Shown here: in pieces, positions 43,872-51,936 of the stretch | Numbering within the stretch: the first letter of the stretch is position 1 | How the letters are laid out: each line of letters opens with the position of its first letter | NCBI RefSeq assembly: GCF_036898825.1 | Contig: NZ_JARUND010000002.1 | Span: 3,038,001-3,102,000 of the forward strand | Direction: 5' to 3' | Length of the DNA: 64,000 bases | Source of the DNA: Streptomyces sp. B21-083 | Lineage (GTDB): Bacteria > Actinomycetota > Actinomycetes > Streptomycetales > Streptomycetaceae | Position numbers and translations under genes: made by a program | The notes under the pieces: generated by a model | The model's input: only the letters and a program-made list of their open reading frames with translations | What the model was told of the DNA's origin: nothing | The model's database searches: none

Positions 43872-45233
43872 TTAGGGGCTCGTGGTCCCGCGCCGCATGA
43901 GCATCGCGAGCGCGAGCGCACCGCAGCCGATGCCGAGCGCGATGGCGAACACGGCCGTGCGGACGCCGTCGAGCAGCCCGGCCCCGGATGCGCTCTGTCC
44001 CACTCCCCCGGCGAGCGCGACCAGGACGGCGAGTCCCACGGCGCCGCCCACCTGAAGGGTGGTCGACGCCAGGCCGGAGGCCACACCCTGGTCACCCGGC
44101 GCGACCCCGGCGGACGCGGCGATCCACATCCCCGTCCACGCGGCGCCCTGACCGAGACCCAACAGCACGATCCCCGGCAGGAGTTTCGGATACGAGCCGT
44201 CCGAAGTGAGCGCCAGCCCGAGCGCCGCCGCTCCGGCGGCCCCCAGTGTCATCCCGCCCACCAGCATGCGGCGCATACCGAAGGCGGCGACGGCCCGTTC
44301 CCCGGCCTGCGTGCCCACGGCCACCACGACGGCCGGCACGAGGAAGGCGAGCCCGGTCGCGACCGAGCTGTAGCCGTGGACCGTCTGGAAGTACAGGGTG
44401 AGGAAGTACGGCACCGAGCTGAACGTGGCGCTGAACAGCGTGGTCACTCCCATCGCCGCCAGCAGGCCCCGGTGCGCGAACATCCGTGCCGGTACGAGCG
44501 GTTCGTGCGAACGCCGTTCCACGACGGCGAACAGTGTCAGGAGCCCGGCCGAGAGCGCCGCGCTGATGAGGGCCGTGGGGGTGGTCCAGCCCTCCGCCGG
44601 GGCCTGCACCAGCAGATACACCAGGAGGGTGATCCCGCCCGTGGCGGTGAGCGCGCCCAGAACGTCGAAGCGCCGGGTACGGTCCCGTGGTCCGTCCGCC
44701 GGGAAGAGCAGCCATCCGGCCACCGCGAGCACCGCGGCGATCGGCACGTTGACGAAGAACACCGACGTCCAGCCGAACGCCTCCACCAGCACCCCGCCCA
44801 GCAGGGACCCGAAGCAGAGTCCGCCGGCCCCCGCCGCACCCCACACCGCCAGGGCCCGGTTCCGGGCGGGTCCCTCCTCGTACAGGGTGTTGATCAGCGA
44901 CAGCGTCGCCGGGAACAGCAGCGATCCGCCGATGCCCTGGACCGCCCGCACGGCGACCAGTACACCGGGCGTCTCCGACAACCCGCCCACCAGCGACGAT
45001 CCCGCGTAGAGCAGCGCGGCGAGGACGAACATCCGGCGCCGGCCCAGCAGGTCGGCGGCCCGGCCGCCCAGCAGCAGGAAGCCTCCCGTGGAGACGACGT
45101 AGGCGCTGACCACCCACTGCAGGTCGTGGTCTGAGAAGCCGAGCCCGGCGCCGATGTCCGGCAGGGCAACGTACACGATGTTGTAGTCGAGCGAGATGAC
45201 GAGTTGCCCCAACGCCAGAACCAAAAGAGACAC
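43872..45233 (-). CDS. MFS drug:proton antiporter (DHA2-type), likely product exporter
   Basis: A 453-residue major facilitator with 14 predicted helices. It has QLVISLDYNIVYVALPDIGA (DHA2 motif D1 region), GGRAADLLGRRRMFVLAALL (loop 2-3 motif A) and VRAVQGIGGSLLFPATLSL (motif C-like). Position inside the isonitrile operon suggests it exports the metallophore. A 277-bp gap precedes it, so it could have its own promoter or be read through from the hydroxylase gene upstream. Confidence 0.88.
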   Translation of the reverse strand: MSLLVLALGQLVISLDYNIVYVALPDIGAGLGFSDHDLQWVVSAYVVSTGGFLLLGGRAADLLGRRRMFVLAALLYAGSSLVGGLSETPGVLVAVRAVQGIGGSLLFPATLSLINTLYEEGPARNRALAVWGAAGAGGLCFGSLLGGVLVEAFGWTSVFFVNVPIAAVLAVAGWLLFPADGPRDRTRRFDVLGALTATGGITLLVYLLVQAPAEGWTTPTALISAALSAGLLTLFAVVERRSHEPLVPARMFAHRGLLAAMGVTTLFSATFSSVPYFLTLYFQTVHGYSSVATGLAFLVPAVVVAVGTQAGERAVAAFGMRRMLVGGMTLGAAGAAALGLALTSDGSYPKLLPGIVLLGLGQGAAWTGMWIAASAGVAPGDQGVASGLASTTLQVGGAVGLAVLVALAGGVGQSASGAGLLDGVRTAVFAIALGIGCGALALAMLMRRGTTSP

Positions 45234-45510
45234 AATCGGTCACCCCCTCGCGATCACGGTTTCGGGATTCCCGGCCGAGCGAATTCCCGAAAGGCCGTTC
45301 GTTTTGCGTCACCGTAGCAGCAGAAATCTCGCTTGTGAATGCGGGAGTTCACGTCCGGAATAACCCGCTGAATAATTTGCCGAGGCAGCACTTCGAGCCG
45401 ACAGTCATCGGCTGCCGGGAATGACACACCTACGGTGCCGGATAAAGCCGGAGTTTATCGCGGGCTCAATACGGGACCTTTGTTTTCCTGAATTCCTGCG
45501 GATCAGTCCT
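45234..45510. promoter_or_regulatory. Intergenic region before the exporter gene with a weak inverted repeat
   Basis: No coding frame. GTGAA and TTCAC arms with an 8-bp spacer lie at 45335-45352, about 100 bp before the exporter start. A second weak stem (GTCAT...ATGAC) is at about 45402-45424. Neither matches a Zur, CsoR or Fur box that I know, and the ECF-type element found elsewhere is absent here. Confidence 0.3.
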
Positions 45511-46266
45511 TCAGTCCTCCCCCATGAGCAGGCGGATCTCGGTCATGAGGGCGACCAGTGCCCGGCGCTCCGGAAGGGTCGTCTCCGGATGCCAGAGGTC
45601 GATGAGCAGGCAGGTTCGCGGGCGGGTGCCCTCGTTACGCGCCTCATGCTCGAAGGAGTAGTCGAAGAGCAGGCACTTGCCCTCCTCCCAGGACCGCGTC
45701 TCTCCGGCGACCGTGATACCGCATCCGTCGGGGATGTCCACGGCGAGATGAAGGTTGATGCTGAAGTTCCACAGGTCGCAGTGGGGGTCGATGGCGGCGC
45801 CCGGCAACAGGGTGGAGAAATGGCATTCCAGGAGGGGACAGATCTTCTCCGTTTCGACGACGGCTTCTTTCAGCAACCGGTAGACGGTCGGAACCAGAGC
45901 GGCCGACTCCGTGACAAGACCTCCCCCGCGAAAGAGGTAGAGGGCCTGCCAGTTCTCCTGGCGCGTCAGATAGTGCTCGTAGTCCGAGAACGCCTCCCGG
46001 CGCCCCGCCCAGGCGGCTTCCAGCTCTTCTTTGATCGACTGATGAGCGCCTTCGAGCGCACTCACGACCGGGACGATCTCGTCATAGGCGTAGGGATCGT
46101 GCCAGGGAGTCGCGGACAGCCCCGGCATGACCCACTTCGCCGCCTTCTGCGACGGATGCCGTTCGCCGCCGCCGCCCGGCTCCAGCATCTGCTCGACCCT
46201 GGTGAGCGACTCCGTACCGAACTCGGCCCTGATCGCGGCGAACGCGTTCTCTATCTCCGGTGTCAC
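45511..46266 (-). CDS. Aspartyl/asparaginyl beta-hydroxylase-like dioxygenase
   Basis: A 251-residue protein of the PF05118-type Fe(II)/2-oxoglutarate fold. It has HCDLWNFSINLHLAVDIPDG (first iron His), VAGETRSWEEGKCLLFDYSF and EHEARNEGTRPRTCLLIDLW (second His and the Arg that binds 2-oxoglutarate). Family members hydroxylate Asp/Asn or free amino acids. It heads the isonitrile block behind an ECF-type promoter (46324-46354), which suggests that it tailors the lipopeptide amino acid or acyl chain. The start is a GTG. Confidence 0.82.
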   Translation of the reverse strand: MTPEIENAFAAIRAEFGTESLTRVEQMLEPGGGGERHPSQKAAKWVMPGLSATPWHDPYAYDEIVPVVSALEGAHQSIKEELEAAWAGRREAFSDYEHYLTRQENWQALYLFRGGGLVTESAALVPTVYRLLKEAVVETEKICPLLECHFSTLLPGAAIDPHCDLWNFSINLHLAVDIPDGCGITVAGETRSWEEGKCLLFDYSFEHEARNEGTRPRTCLLIDLWHPETTLPERRALVALMTEIRLLMGED

Positions 46267-46323
46267 TCGGCTCTCAACTCCGTGGGGTGGCGGTCAGGCG
46301 GGTGACGAGCCGCCCTGTCGGAC

Positions 46324-46354
46324 CAGTAGTCGGCCGGGGGCGGGCCCGAGTTCC
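46324..46354 (-). promoter_or_regulatory. ECF-type promoter element, copy 2 (isonitrile block)
   Basis: Minus strand: GGAACTC (46354-46348), 14 nt, CCGACTACTG (46333-46324). It is identical in both boxes and spacing to copies at 34780 and 51906. It lies about 58 bp upstream of the hydroxylase start and could serve the whole minus-strand cluster down to the NRPS. Confidence 0.7.
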
Positions 46355-46452
46355 CGGCTTCCTCGAATTCCCTGCGGAAATTGGCCCGTTCGGCAGACAC
46401 CGGGAACCAGACCGACCCGTGCCCCGACCACTCACACATGGAGCAGAGAAGT

Positions 46453-46965
46453 GTGACGCGCGTGCCGCGCCGGACGCGGAACACCCGGTTCGCCGACGCC
46501 TTGTGGGCCGTGGCGCCGCCGTTGGGTGCCGCCGCCGGTGCGCTGGTCCTGCTGGCGGGCTACACCGCGACCGGCGCGGCAGGCGAGCCACCACCCGGGA
46601 TCGAGGTCGTCGACGCGCGCATAGTCGCCGTACCCGCGGGCTCCGGCGCCACCCGCGCGTACTTCGAGATCCGCAACACCGGCCAGTCGAAGGACACCCT
46701 GCTGTACGCGGACTCACCGGACCTGGGCGTCAGCATCCTGCGCCGCACGGTGATCCGTGCCGGCGCCGAACGCACGTACTCCGTACGGTCCGTTGAGGTT
46801 CCAGCGGGCGGCACGGTGCGTATGGCGCCGGGCGGGGTCGTGGTCGGGATCCTGGATCCGCCCGCCCTGAAGGCCGGCCGACGCGTGCCCTACGTCCTGT
46901 GGTTCGAGCAGAGCGGGAAGGTCGCCGTCCGGGCGACCGTGGTCGAGGCGGCGCCCTTGAGGTGA
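46453..46965 (+). CDS. PCu(A)C-like copper chaperone domain protein, membrane anchored
   Basis: About 170 residues. A membrane/signal segment (VAPPLGAAAGALVLLAGY) is followed by a PCu(A)C-like beta domain: GATRAYFEIRNTGQSKDTLL, VPAGGTVRMAPGGVVVGILD, YVLWFEQSGKVAVRATVV. The His and most Met ligands of classical PCu(A)C proteins are missing here, with one Met in RMAPGG, so copper binding is uncertain. GTG 46453 has GGAG 8 nt upstream; ATG 46438 is possible. It is the only plus-strand gene of the copper block. Confidence 0.7.
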   Translation: MTRVPRRTRNTRFADALWAVAPPLGAAAGALVLLAGYTATGAAGEPPPGIEVVDARIVAVPAGSGATRAYFEIRNTGQSKDTLLYADSPDLGVSILRRTVIRAGAERTYSVRSVEVPAGGTVRMAPGGVVVGILDPPALKAGRRVPYVLWFEQSGKVAVRATVVEAAPLR

Positions 46966-46995
46966 GCCTCGGTGACCGGGGCCGGAGCCGGGAAA

Positions 46996-47034
46996 GGGCG
47001 CCGGTGCCCTCCGCCCCCGTGGGCACCGGCGCCC
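46996..47034. terminator. Strong bidirectional terminator hairpin
   Basis: Perfect 14-bp arms GGGCGCCGGTGCCC and GGGCACCGGCGCCC with an 11-base loop, between the convergent PCu(A)C-like gene and the sigma-factor gene. Confidence 0.85.
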
Positions 47035-47040
47035 CTCCTG

Positions 47041-47712
47041 TCACGCGGCGACGGCAGCCGGGCTCTGGTCCGCCTCGGCCGCCTCGGCCTCGTCGAGCAG
47101 CTCGACGAGCGTCGCGCGGGCGCGTGCCACCCGGGAGCGGATCGTCCCGACCGGGCAGCCCCCGGCGACGGCGGCGTCCTCGTAGGGCAGCCCCACCAAC
47201 TGGGTGAGGACGAACGCCTCGCGGCGCTCGACGGGCAGCGCGTCCAGCAGGTCGAGCAGGGCCACGCCGTCGTCGAAGCCGGGCAGGCCCATGGGCTGGG
47301 CACGCTCGGCCCAGCTCGTCCAGTCGTCCACGTCCGCCCGTCGCGGCCGGGTGGCGGCGTACCGCAGGTTGTCGATGACCGTGCGGCGCGCGATGGACAG
47401 CAGCCAGGTGCGTGCCGACGAGCGGCCCTCGAACCGGTGCAGGCCGCCGAGCGCCCGCAGGAACGTGTCCTGGGCGAGATCGGCGGCCAGTTGGCGGTCG
47501 CCGGAGAGGTACGTGACGTAGCGGACGACGTCCGAGTACAGGGCCCGCACGAAACGGTCGACGGCGTCGGGATCGCCGGCACGGGCGGCGAGGGCATGGA
47601 CAGTGGCCGGGTCGTCGGGCGTCGCCGTCGTGACGGGCCGACCGGACGCCGTGCGCCCCGCGTCGAGCTTCCTGGACGACAGGGGCGACAAGCGGAGGAC
47701 AGGAGTGATCAC
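47041..47712 (-). CDS. ECF RNA polymerase sigma factor
   Basis: A 223-residue ECF sigma factor. Region 2 is visible as RALYSDVVRYVTYLSGDRQL with DLAQDTFLRALGGLHRFEGR (core binding and -10 contact). Region 4 has LPVERREAFVLTQLVGLPYE and GTIRSRVARARATLVELL (HTH for the -35). The start is GTG 47712 with AAGGA well placed; upstream codons lack protein character. No classical anti-sigma gene is adjacent; the next gene upstream encodes a Met/His-rich membrane protein. Three ECF-type promoter copies flank it in the window. The M. tuberculosis counterpart locus is controlled by SigC, which also lacks a known anti-sigma. Confidence 0.9.
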   Translation of the reverse strand: MITPVLRLSPLSSRKLDAGRTASGRPVTTATPDDPATVHALAARAGDPDAVDRFVRALYSDVVRYVTYLSGDRQLAADLAQDTFLRALGGLHRFEGRSSARTWLLSIARRTVIDNLRYAATRPRRADVDDWTSWAERAQPMGLPGFDDGVALLDLLDALPVERREAFVLTQLVGLPYEDAAVAGGCPVGTIRSRVARARATLVELLDEAEAAEADQSPAAVAA

Positions 47713-47935
47713 CTGATGTCCTTCTCGGGTGGTCCGGGACCGGTCCGCATGGCGGCGACACCCGCGAGCGTGCGCTGGGCACGCCGGGCGTGTGCTCCAC
47801 CACTGCGGAGGGTCCCGGGACGGGAGGGGGAAGGGGCGTACGACGTGCACGCCCCGCGCCCGAGGCCGCGTAACCGCGTATCCGAGGCACCGACAGACGC
47901 GGCACCGGCGGGACGGCTTCGGGGAGCCTGCTGTC

Positions 47936-48640
47936 TCAGATGACAGCGGTCCCGGCCGGAGGCCCCCGAGAGATGATCGTGTGCGTGAGCGTCAGCCGCG
48001 GGATCCGCTCGGCACGCTCACGGGTCGGCCGCAGACGGGGCCGGCGCGGGGGAACGGGCAGGGCGAGAAGGGGCAGCCGCAGCGGAGCGGCCAGCCATCC
48101 GGCGACGGCCCGCAGGAGCCTGAAGGCGGCCCGCTCGCCGTACGCCAGCCACAGCCCGGTCAGCAGTGCGGCCAGCGTGTGGGCGGCGAGCATGCCCAGC
48201 GACGACATACCGCCGGAGCCCTGAGCCAGGTGTCCGAGGTGTTCGGCGTGCGTCGCGTGGCCCATGTGCGCGGAGTTCATCGGCATGGAGCCCATGTCCA
48301 TGGCGTCCATGGGCATCGAACCGTCGGACATGCCACTCATGCCACTCGTGTCCCGCGCCGCGGCACCCGTGCCGGAACCCGATGTGGCCGCCCCACCCCA
48401 CGAGAAGGCCGAGTGGAGTGCCCCCTGCACGACGACCACGACGGACACCACCAGCGGGAGCCCCCGCTCACGGCCCGCCAGGGTCCAGCCGACAGCGCTC
48501 GTGGCGGCGAAGCCGGCGGACAGCGTCCACCATGGCACGGTGGAGCCCGACATGAGTACGTGTCCGAGGGCAGCGAGCAGCACACAGACGGCCGCGAACA
48601 CCGCGGCTCGTATCGTGCGCGCACCCCGCCCTGCAGTCAT
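47936..48640 (-). CDS. Met/His-rich integral membrane protein, copper-related
   Basis: A 234-residue protein with about four to five hydrophobic helices. The middle extramembrane stretch is extremely Met/His/Asp-rich (MSGMSDGSMPMDAMDMGSMP, then HMGHATHAEHLGHLAQ), a typical soft-metal binding segment. The C-terminal tail is Arg/Pro-rich and cytosolic. It lies between the ECF sigma gene and a PCu(A)C gene on the same strand. It could buffer or deliver copper, or report copper status to the sigma factor; the latter is inference only. Confidence 0.75.
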   Translation of the reverse strand: MTAGRGARTIRAAVFAAVCVLLAALGHVLMSGSTVPWWTLSAGFAATSAVGWTLAGRERGLPLVVSVVVVVQGALHSAFSWGGAATSGSGTGAAARDTSGMSGMSDGSMPMDAMDMGSMPMNSAHMGHATHAEHLGHLAQGSGGMSSLGMLAAHTLAALLTGLWLAYGERAAFRLLRAVAGWLAAPLRLPLLALPVPPRRPRLRPTRERAERIPRLTLTHTIISRGPPAGTAVI

Positions 48641-48796
48641 GACGGCCTCATCCTCGCATCCGGGCTCCGCTCGTCACAGGTGGGTACGCACGAGACCCGG
48701 GCCCCCAACTCACCCAGAAGGGAGTGATACAGAACACAGGGCTTCGCCGGAACCCGAAGAACAGTCCGAACGACTTCTACGGATGCGGACGAGCCG

Positions 48797-49324
48797 TCAG
48801 CTGCCGTCCTCGCCCGGCCGGACCACTACCGCCAGGGTCTTCACGGCCCCGCCGCGCTCGAAGTGCAGCGTGAACGAGACGAGGTCGCCCGGCTGCCAGC
48901 CGCCCTTCTTCACCGGCACTATCACGTCGAGGCCGTCCGGTGACATGGCGAGGCTTTCGCCGGCCGGCACGGCGACGGAGTCCACCGTCAGGTCCGAGGC
49001 CGTGTTGGAGCTGTTCATGACGTGCCGGCTCAGCACGGCCTCCCCCGCGCCCACCTCGGCGGACGTCACTCTCAGCAGACGGTCCGGCGCGCCCCCGCTG
49101 TTGGTGATCCGGAAGAAGGCCGCCGTGACCGGGGTGGCACCCGAGGGTGTGAACATCCTGCCGCCGGTGACCTCGATCCGGGCGGGACTGCCGGCGTTGC
49201 CGAAGACGGTCCACGTGCTCAGCCCGCCGAGCGCCAGCCCGCACACGGCGACGGGCGCGAGCACGGCCGACAGGGAATCGGTGAGCCGTCGGGAGGTCGG
49301 GCGCCACGGCCACTGTCCGGTCAT
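48797..49324 (-). CDS. PCu(A)C-type periplasmic copper chaperone
   Basis: A 175-residue protein. A membrane/signal anchor (VLAPVAVCGLALGGLSTWTV) precedes a PCu(A)C domain with TAAFFRITNSGGAPDRLLRV, VLSRHVMNSSNTASDLTVDS (His and Met) and VAVPAGESLAMSPDGLDVIV (Met). The ligand set is partial compared with the classic H-M-H-M arrangement. It overlaps the stop of the Cu-ATPase gene (ATGA), so chaperone and pump are made together and copper hand-over to it outside the membrane is likely. Confidence 0.8.
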   Translation of the reverse strand: MTGQWPWRPTSRRLTDSLSAVLAPVAVCGLALGGLSTWTVFGNAGSPARIEVTGGRMFTPSGATPVTAAFFRITNSGGAPDRLLRVTSAEVGAGEAVLSRHVMNSSNTASDLTVDSVAVPAGESLAMSPDGLDVIVPVKKGGWQPGDLVSFTLHFERGGAVKTLAVVVRPGEDGS

Positions 49325-51612
49325 CGGGCACGTCTCCGGGAAGCCGGTGAGGCCGGGGGCGCGGGCTGCCAGGCGCGCAGCCGCAGGCTGTTGGCGACGA
49401 CCAGCACCGAGCTCGCCGACATGGCGGCGGCGGCCAGCATCGGGTTGAGCAGGCCGACCATGGCGAGCGGGACGGTGACGACGTTGTAGCCGAAGGCCCA
49501 GACGAGGTTCACACGGATGGTGCCCAGCGTGCGCCGGGCCAGCAGCACCGCGTCCGCGAGGCCCTCGATGTCACCGCGGACGAGGGTCACGTCGGCGGCG
49601 CCGATGGCCACGTCCGTGCCGCTGCCCATGGCGATCCCGAGGTCGGCACCCGCGAGCGCGGCGGCGTCGTTCACGCCGTCACCGACGACCGCGACCCGGT
49701 AGCCCTGCTCCTTCAACTCCCGTACGAGGTCGGCTTTTCCCTCGGGTGTGCAGCGGGCGTGCACCTCCTCGATGCCGAGCGCCTCGGCGACGGCACGGGC
49801 AGGTGCCTCGCGGTCACCGGTGGCCAGCACGGGCCGTACGCCGAGCCGCCGCAGGCGGTCCACCGCGCGGTAACTGCCGGGCCGTACGACGTCACCGATC
49901 TCGATCAGCGCTTCGACGGTACCGTCCACCCGGACCGTCACGGCCGTACGGGCGGCGGACTCGGCTCCCGCCAGGGCCTGCGCGAGCACGGCGGGCAGGT
50001 CGTCGTCGGGCGACAGGACCTCGACCAGCCGCCCCTCGACCAGCCCCCGCACGCCTCGCCCCGGCAGCGCCCCGAACTCGCTCACGTCCGGCAGCCGCCG
50101 CCCGCCCGACTCCCGGCGCGCGTGGGCGGAGACGGCCCGGCCGAGCGGATGTTCCGAGCCCTGCTCCACGGCCCCCGCCAACCGCAGTACCGCGTCGCTC
50201 CCGAGCCCGTCCGGCAGGGCGGTGACCTTGGCGACGGTCATACGGCCGGATGTCAGAGTGCCGGTCTTGTCGAGGACGACCACGTCGAGATGCTGAAGCC
50301 CCTCCAGCGCCTGCGGCCCGGTGACCAGCACGCCGAGCTGGGCACCCCGGCCGGCGGCGGCCAGCAGCGCGGTCGGCGTCGCGAGCCCGAGGGCGCACGG
50401 ACAGGCCACGACCAGTACCGCCACACACGCGGTGATCGCCGCCTGCGGATCGGCTCCGGCGCCCAGCCAGAACCCGAGCGCGGTGACGGCCAGCGCCAGC
50501 ACCATCGGCACGAAAACCCCGGCGACGGAGTCGGCCAGCCGCTGCGCCCGCGCCTTCCCCGCCCGCGCCTCGGTCACCAGCCGGGTGATCCGGGCCAGCT
50601 GGGTGTCCGCACCGACCGCTGTGGCCCGTACGAGGAGCAGCCCGCCGGCGTTGACGGCCCCGCCGACCATGGCCGAACCGGGCCCGACCTCTACGGGCTC
50701 GCTCTCACCGGTGACCAGAGACAGGTCCACGGCCGAACTGCCCCCGGTGACCTGCCCGTCGGTGGCGACCCGCTCGCCCGGCCGCACGACGAAAACCTGC
50801 CCGGCCCTCAACTCCTCGATGGGGATGAGCCGTTCGGAGCCGTCGTCCTCCCGGACGGACACCTCCTTGGCCGCGAGGCGGGCCAGCGACCGCAGCGCCT
50901 CGCCGGTCCCGTGCCGCGCCCGTGCCTCCAGGAACCGCCCGGCGAGCACGAACAGCGTTACGCCGACAGCCGCTTCGAGGTAGAGGTGCGCGGCCCCGTC
51001 CGAGGCGGTGGGCACGAGGGTGAACGGCATCCGCATCCAGGGGTCGCCTGCCCCGCCGAGGAACAGCGCGTACGACGACCACGCGAAGGACGCCACCACA
51101 CCCAGCGACACCAGGGTGTCCATGGTGGCCGCCGAGTGCCGCAGCCCCCGGACGGCCCGTACGTGGAAGGGCCAGGCACTCCACACGGCGACGGGCGCGG
51201 CGAGCACGAAGCACAGCCACTGCCAGTTCCGGAACTGCAGTGCGGGCGCCATCGACAGTACGAGCACAGGGACGGACAGCAGGGCGGTGACGACCAGACG
51301 GTGCCGTTCCTGCCGAGCGCCCTCGGACTCGTCGCCGTCGTCATCGACGGCGGGCTCCCGTTTGCCGGGCGGCTCGGGCAAAGCGGCCGTGTATCCGGCC
51401 TTCTCCACAGTAGCGACGAGTTCGTCCGGACCGATGTCCGCCGGGTGACTCACGCGAGCCGTTCCGGTGGCGAGATTGACGGTCGCGGTGACCCCGTCCA
51501 GCTTGCCGAGCTTCTTCTCGACGCGGGTCACGCACGCGGCGCAGGTCATGCCGCCGACGGTCAGATCGGTCGTCAGCAGGACGGTCCCCGCAGTCCCCGG
51601 TTCGGCACCCAT
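49321..51612 (-). CDS. Copper-translocating P1B-type ATPase (CopA/CtpB-like)
   Basis: A 763-residue heavy-metal ATPase. One N-terminal metal-binding domain has GGMTCAACV (Cys24, Cys27). The membrane metal site is VVACPCALGLATPTALLAAA (CPC). The phosphorylation site is VVLDKTGTLTSGRMTVAKV, then GDGVNDAAALAGADLGIAMG. The last helices contain FGYNVVTVPLA and AMSASSVLVVANSLRL, the YN...MSxSS signature of P1B-1 Cu(I) pumps. It moves Cu(I) out of the cytoplasm, either for detoxification or to feed cuproenzymes. Co-transcription with PCu(A)C and the ECF-type promoter favours the latter. Confidence 0.95.
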   Translation of the reverse strand: MGAEPGTAGTVLLTTDLTVGGMTCAACVTRVEKKLGKLDGVTATVNLATGTARVSHPADIGPDELVATVEKAGYTAALPEPPGKREPAVDDDGDESEGARQERHRLVVTALLSVPVLVLSMAPALQFRNWQWLCFVLAAPVAVWSAWPFHVRAVRGLRHSAATMDTLVSLGVVASFAWSSYALFLGGAGDPWMRMPFTLVPTASDGAAHLYLEAAVGVTLFVLAGRFLEARARHGTGEALRSLARLAAKEVSVREDDGSERLIPIEELRAGQVFVVRPGERVATDGQVTGGSSAVDLSLVTGESEPVEVGPGSAMVGGAVNAGGLLLVRATAVGADTQLARITRLVTEARAGKARAQRLADSVAGVFVPMVLALAVTALGFWLGAGADPQAAITACVAVLVVACPCALGLATPTALLAAAGRGAQLGVLVTGPQALEGLQHLDVVVLDKTGTLTSGRMTVAKVTALPDGLGSDAVLRLAGAVEQGSEHPLGRAVSAHARRESGGRRLPDVSEFGALPGRGVRGLVEGRLVEVLSPDDDLPAVLAQALAGAESAARTAVTVRVDGTVEALIEIGDVVRPGSYRAVDRLRRLGVRPVLATGDREAPARAVAEALGIEEVHARCTPEGKADLVRELKEQGYRVAVVGDGVNDAAALAGADLGIAMGSGTDVAIGAADVTLVRGDIEGLADAVLLARRTLGTIRVNLVWAFGYNVVTVPLAMVGLLNPMLAAAAMSASSVLVVANSLRLRAWQPAPPASPASRRRAR

Positions 51613-51848
51613 CAGCCGTGTCCCCCCTGCATGTCGTCCATACCCCCGGTGCCGCCTCCGCCGCCACCGCCACTACCGCCGTGCATGCCGGGTGCGACAG
51701 GGCCGGCGCCGGCGCCGACGGCGTAGGACACCGTGAAGATCAGGGCCAGCAGCAGCAGGAAGCCGAAGAGCGCGGGCGGGGGCGCCGCCCTCCGCACCAC
51801 CGCACCCAGGCCGCTCGCGCTCGATGAGGATTGCCGGGACTCGTCCAT
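51612..51848 (-). CDS. Small single-pass membrane protein with Met/His-rich tail
   Basis: A 78-residue protein: a polar N-terminus, one membrane helix (PPALFGFLLLLALIFTVSYA) and a Gly-rich outer tail rich in Met and His (APGMHGGSG, GGMDDMQGGHG), apt for Cu(I) binding. The start at 51848 has GGAG 8 nt upstream; a longer frame from 51986 lacks coding character. TGATG overlap with the Cu-ATPase start makes it the first gene of that operon, about 60 bp behind an ECF-type promoter. Confidence 0.75.
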   Translation of the reverse strand: MDESRQSSSSASGLGAVVRRAAPPPALFGFLLLLALIFTVSYAVGAGAGPVAPGMHGGSGGGGGGGTGGMDDMQGGHG

Positions 51849-51905
51849 CAACCGCGTCTCCAGGTCATGTCGTACGGCGTCGCTCGGAATCGCGCTGTAC
51901 CGAAG

Positions 51906-51936
51906 CAGTAGTCGGAACGGGGCCGGACCGAGTTCC
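51906..51936 (-). promoter_or_regulatory. ECF-type promoter element, copy 3 (Cu-ATPase operon)
   Basis: Minus strand: GGAACTC (51936-51930), 14 nt, CCGACTACTG (51915-51906). Boxes and spacing equal those at 34780 and 46324. It is placed 58 bp before the small membrane-protein gene. Confidence 0.7.

Noticed and set aside
45234..45510. Zur, Fur or CsoR operator upstream of the exporter
   Set aside because: No match to the TGAAAATGATTTTCA-type Zur palindrome or to a G/C-tract CsoR site; only weak inverted repeats are present.
48749..48777. Plus-strand GGAACCC...CGACTTC resembling the ECF-type element
   Set aside because: Both boxes deviate from the shared sequence and no plus-strand gene follows; the neighbouring genes are on the minus strand.
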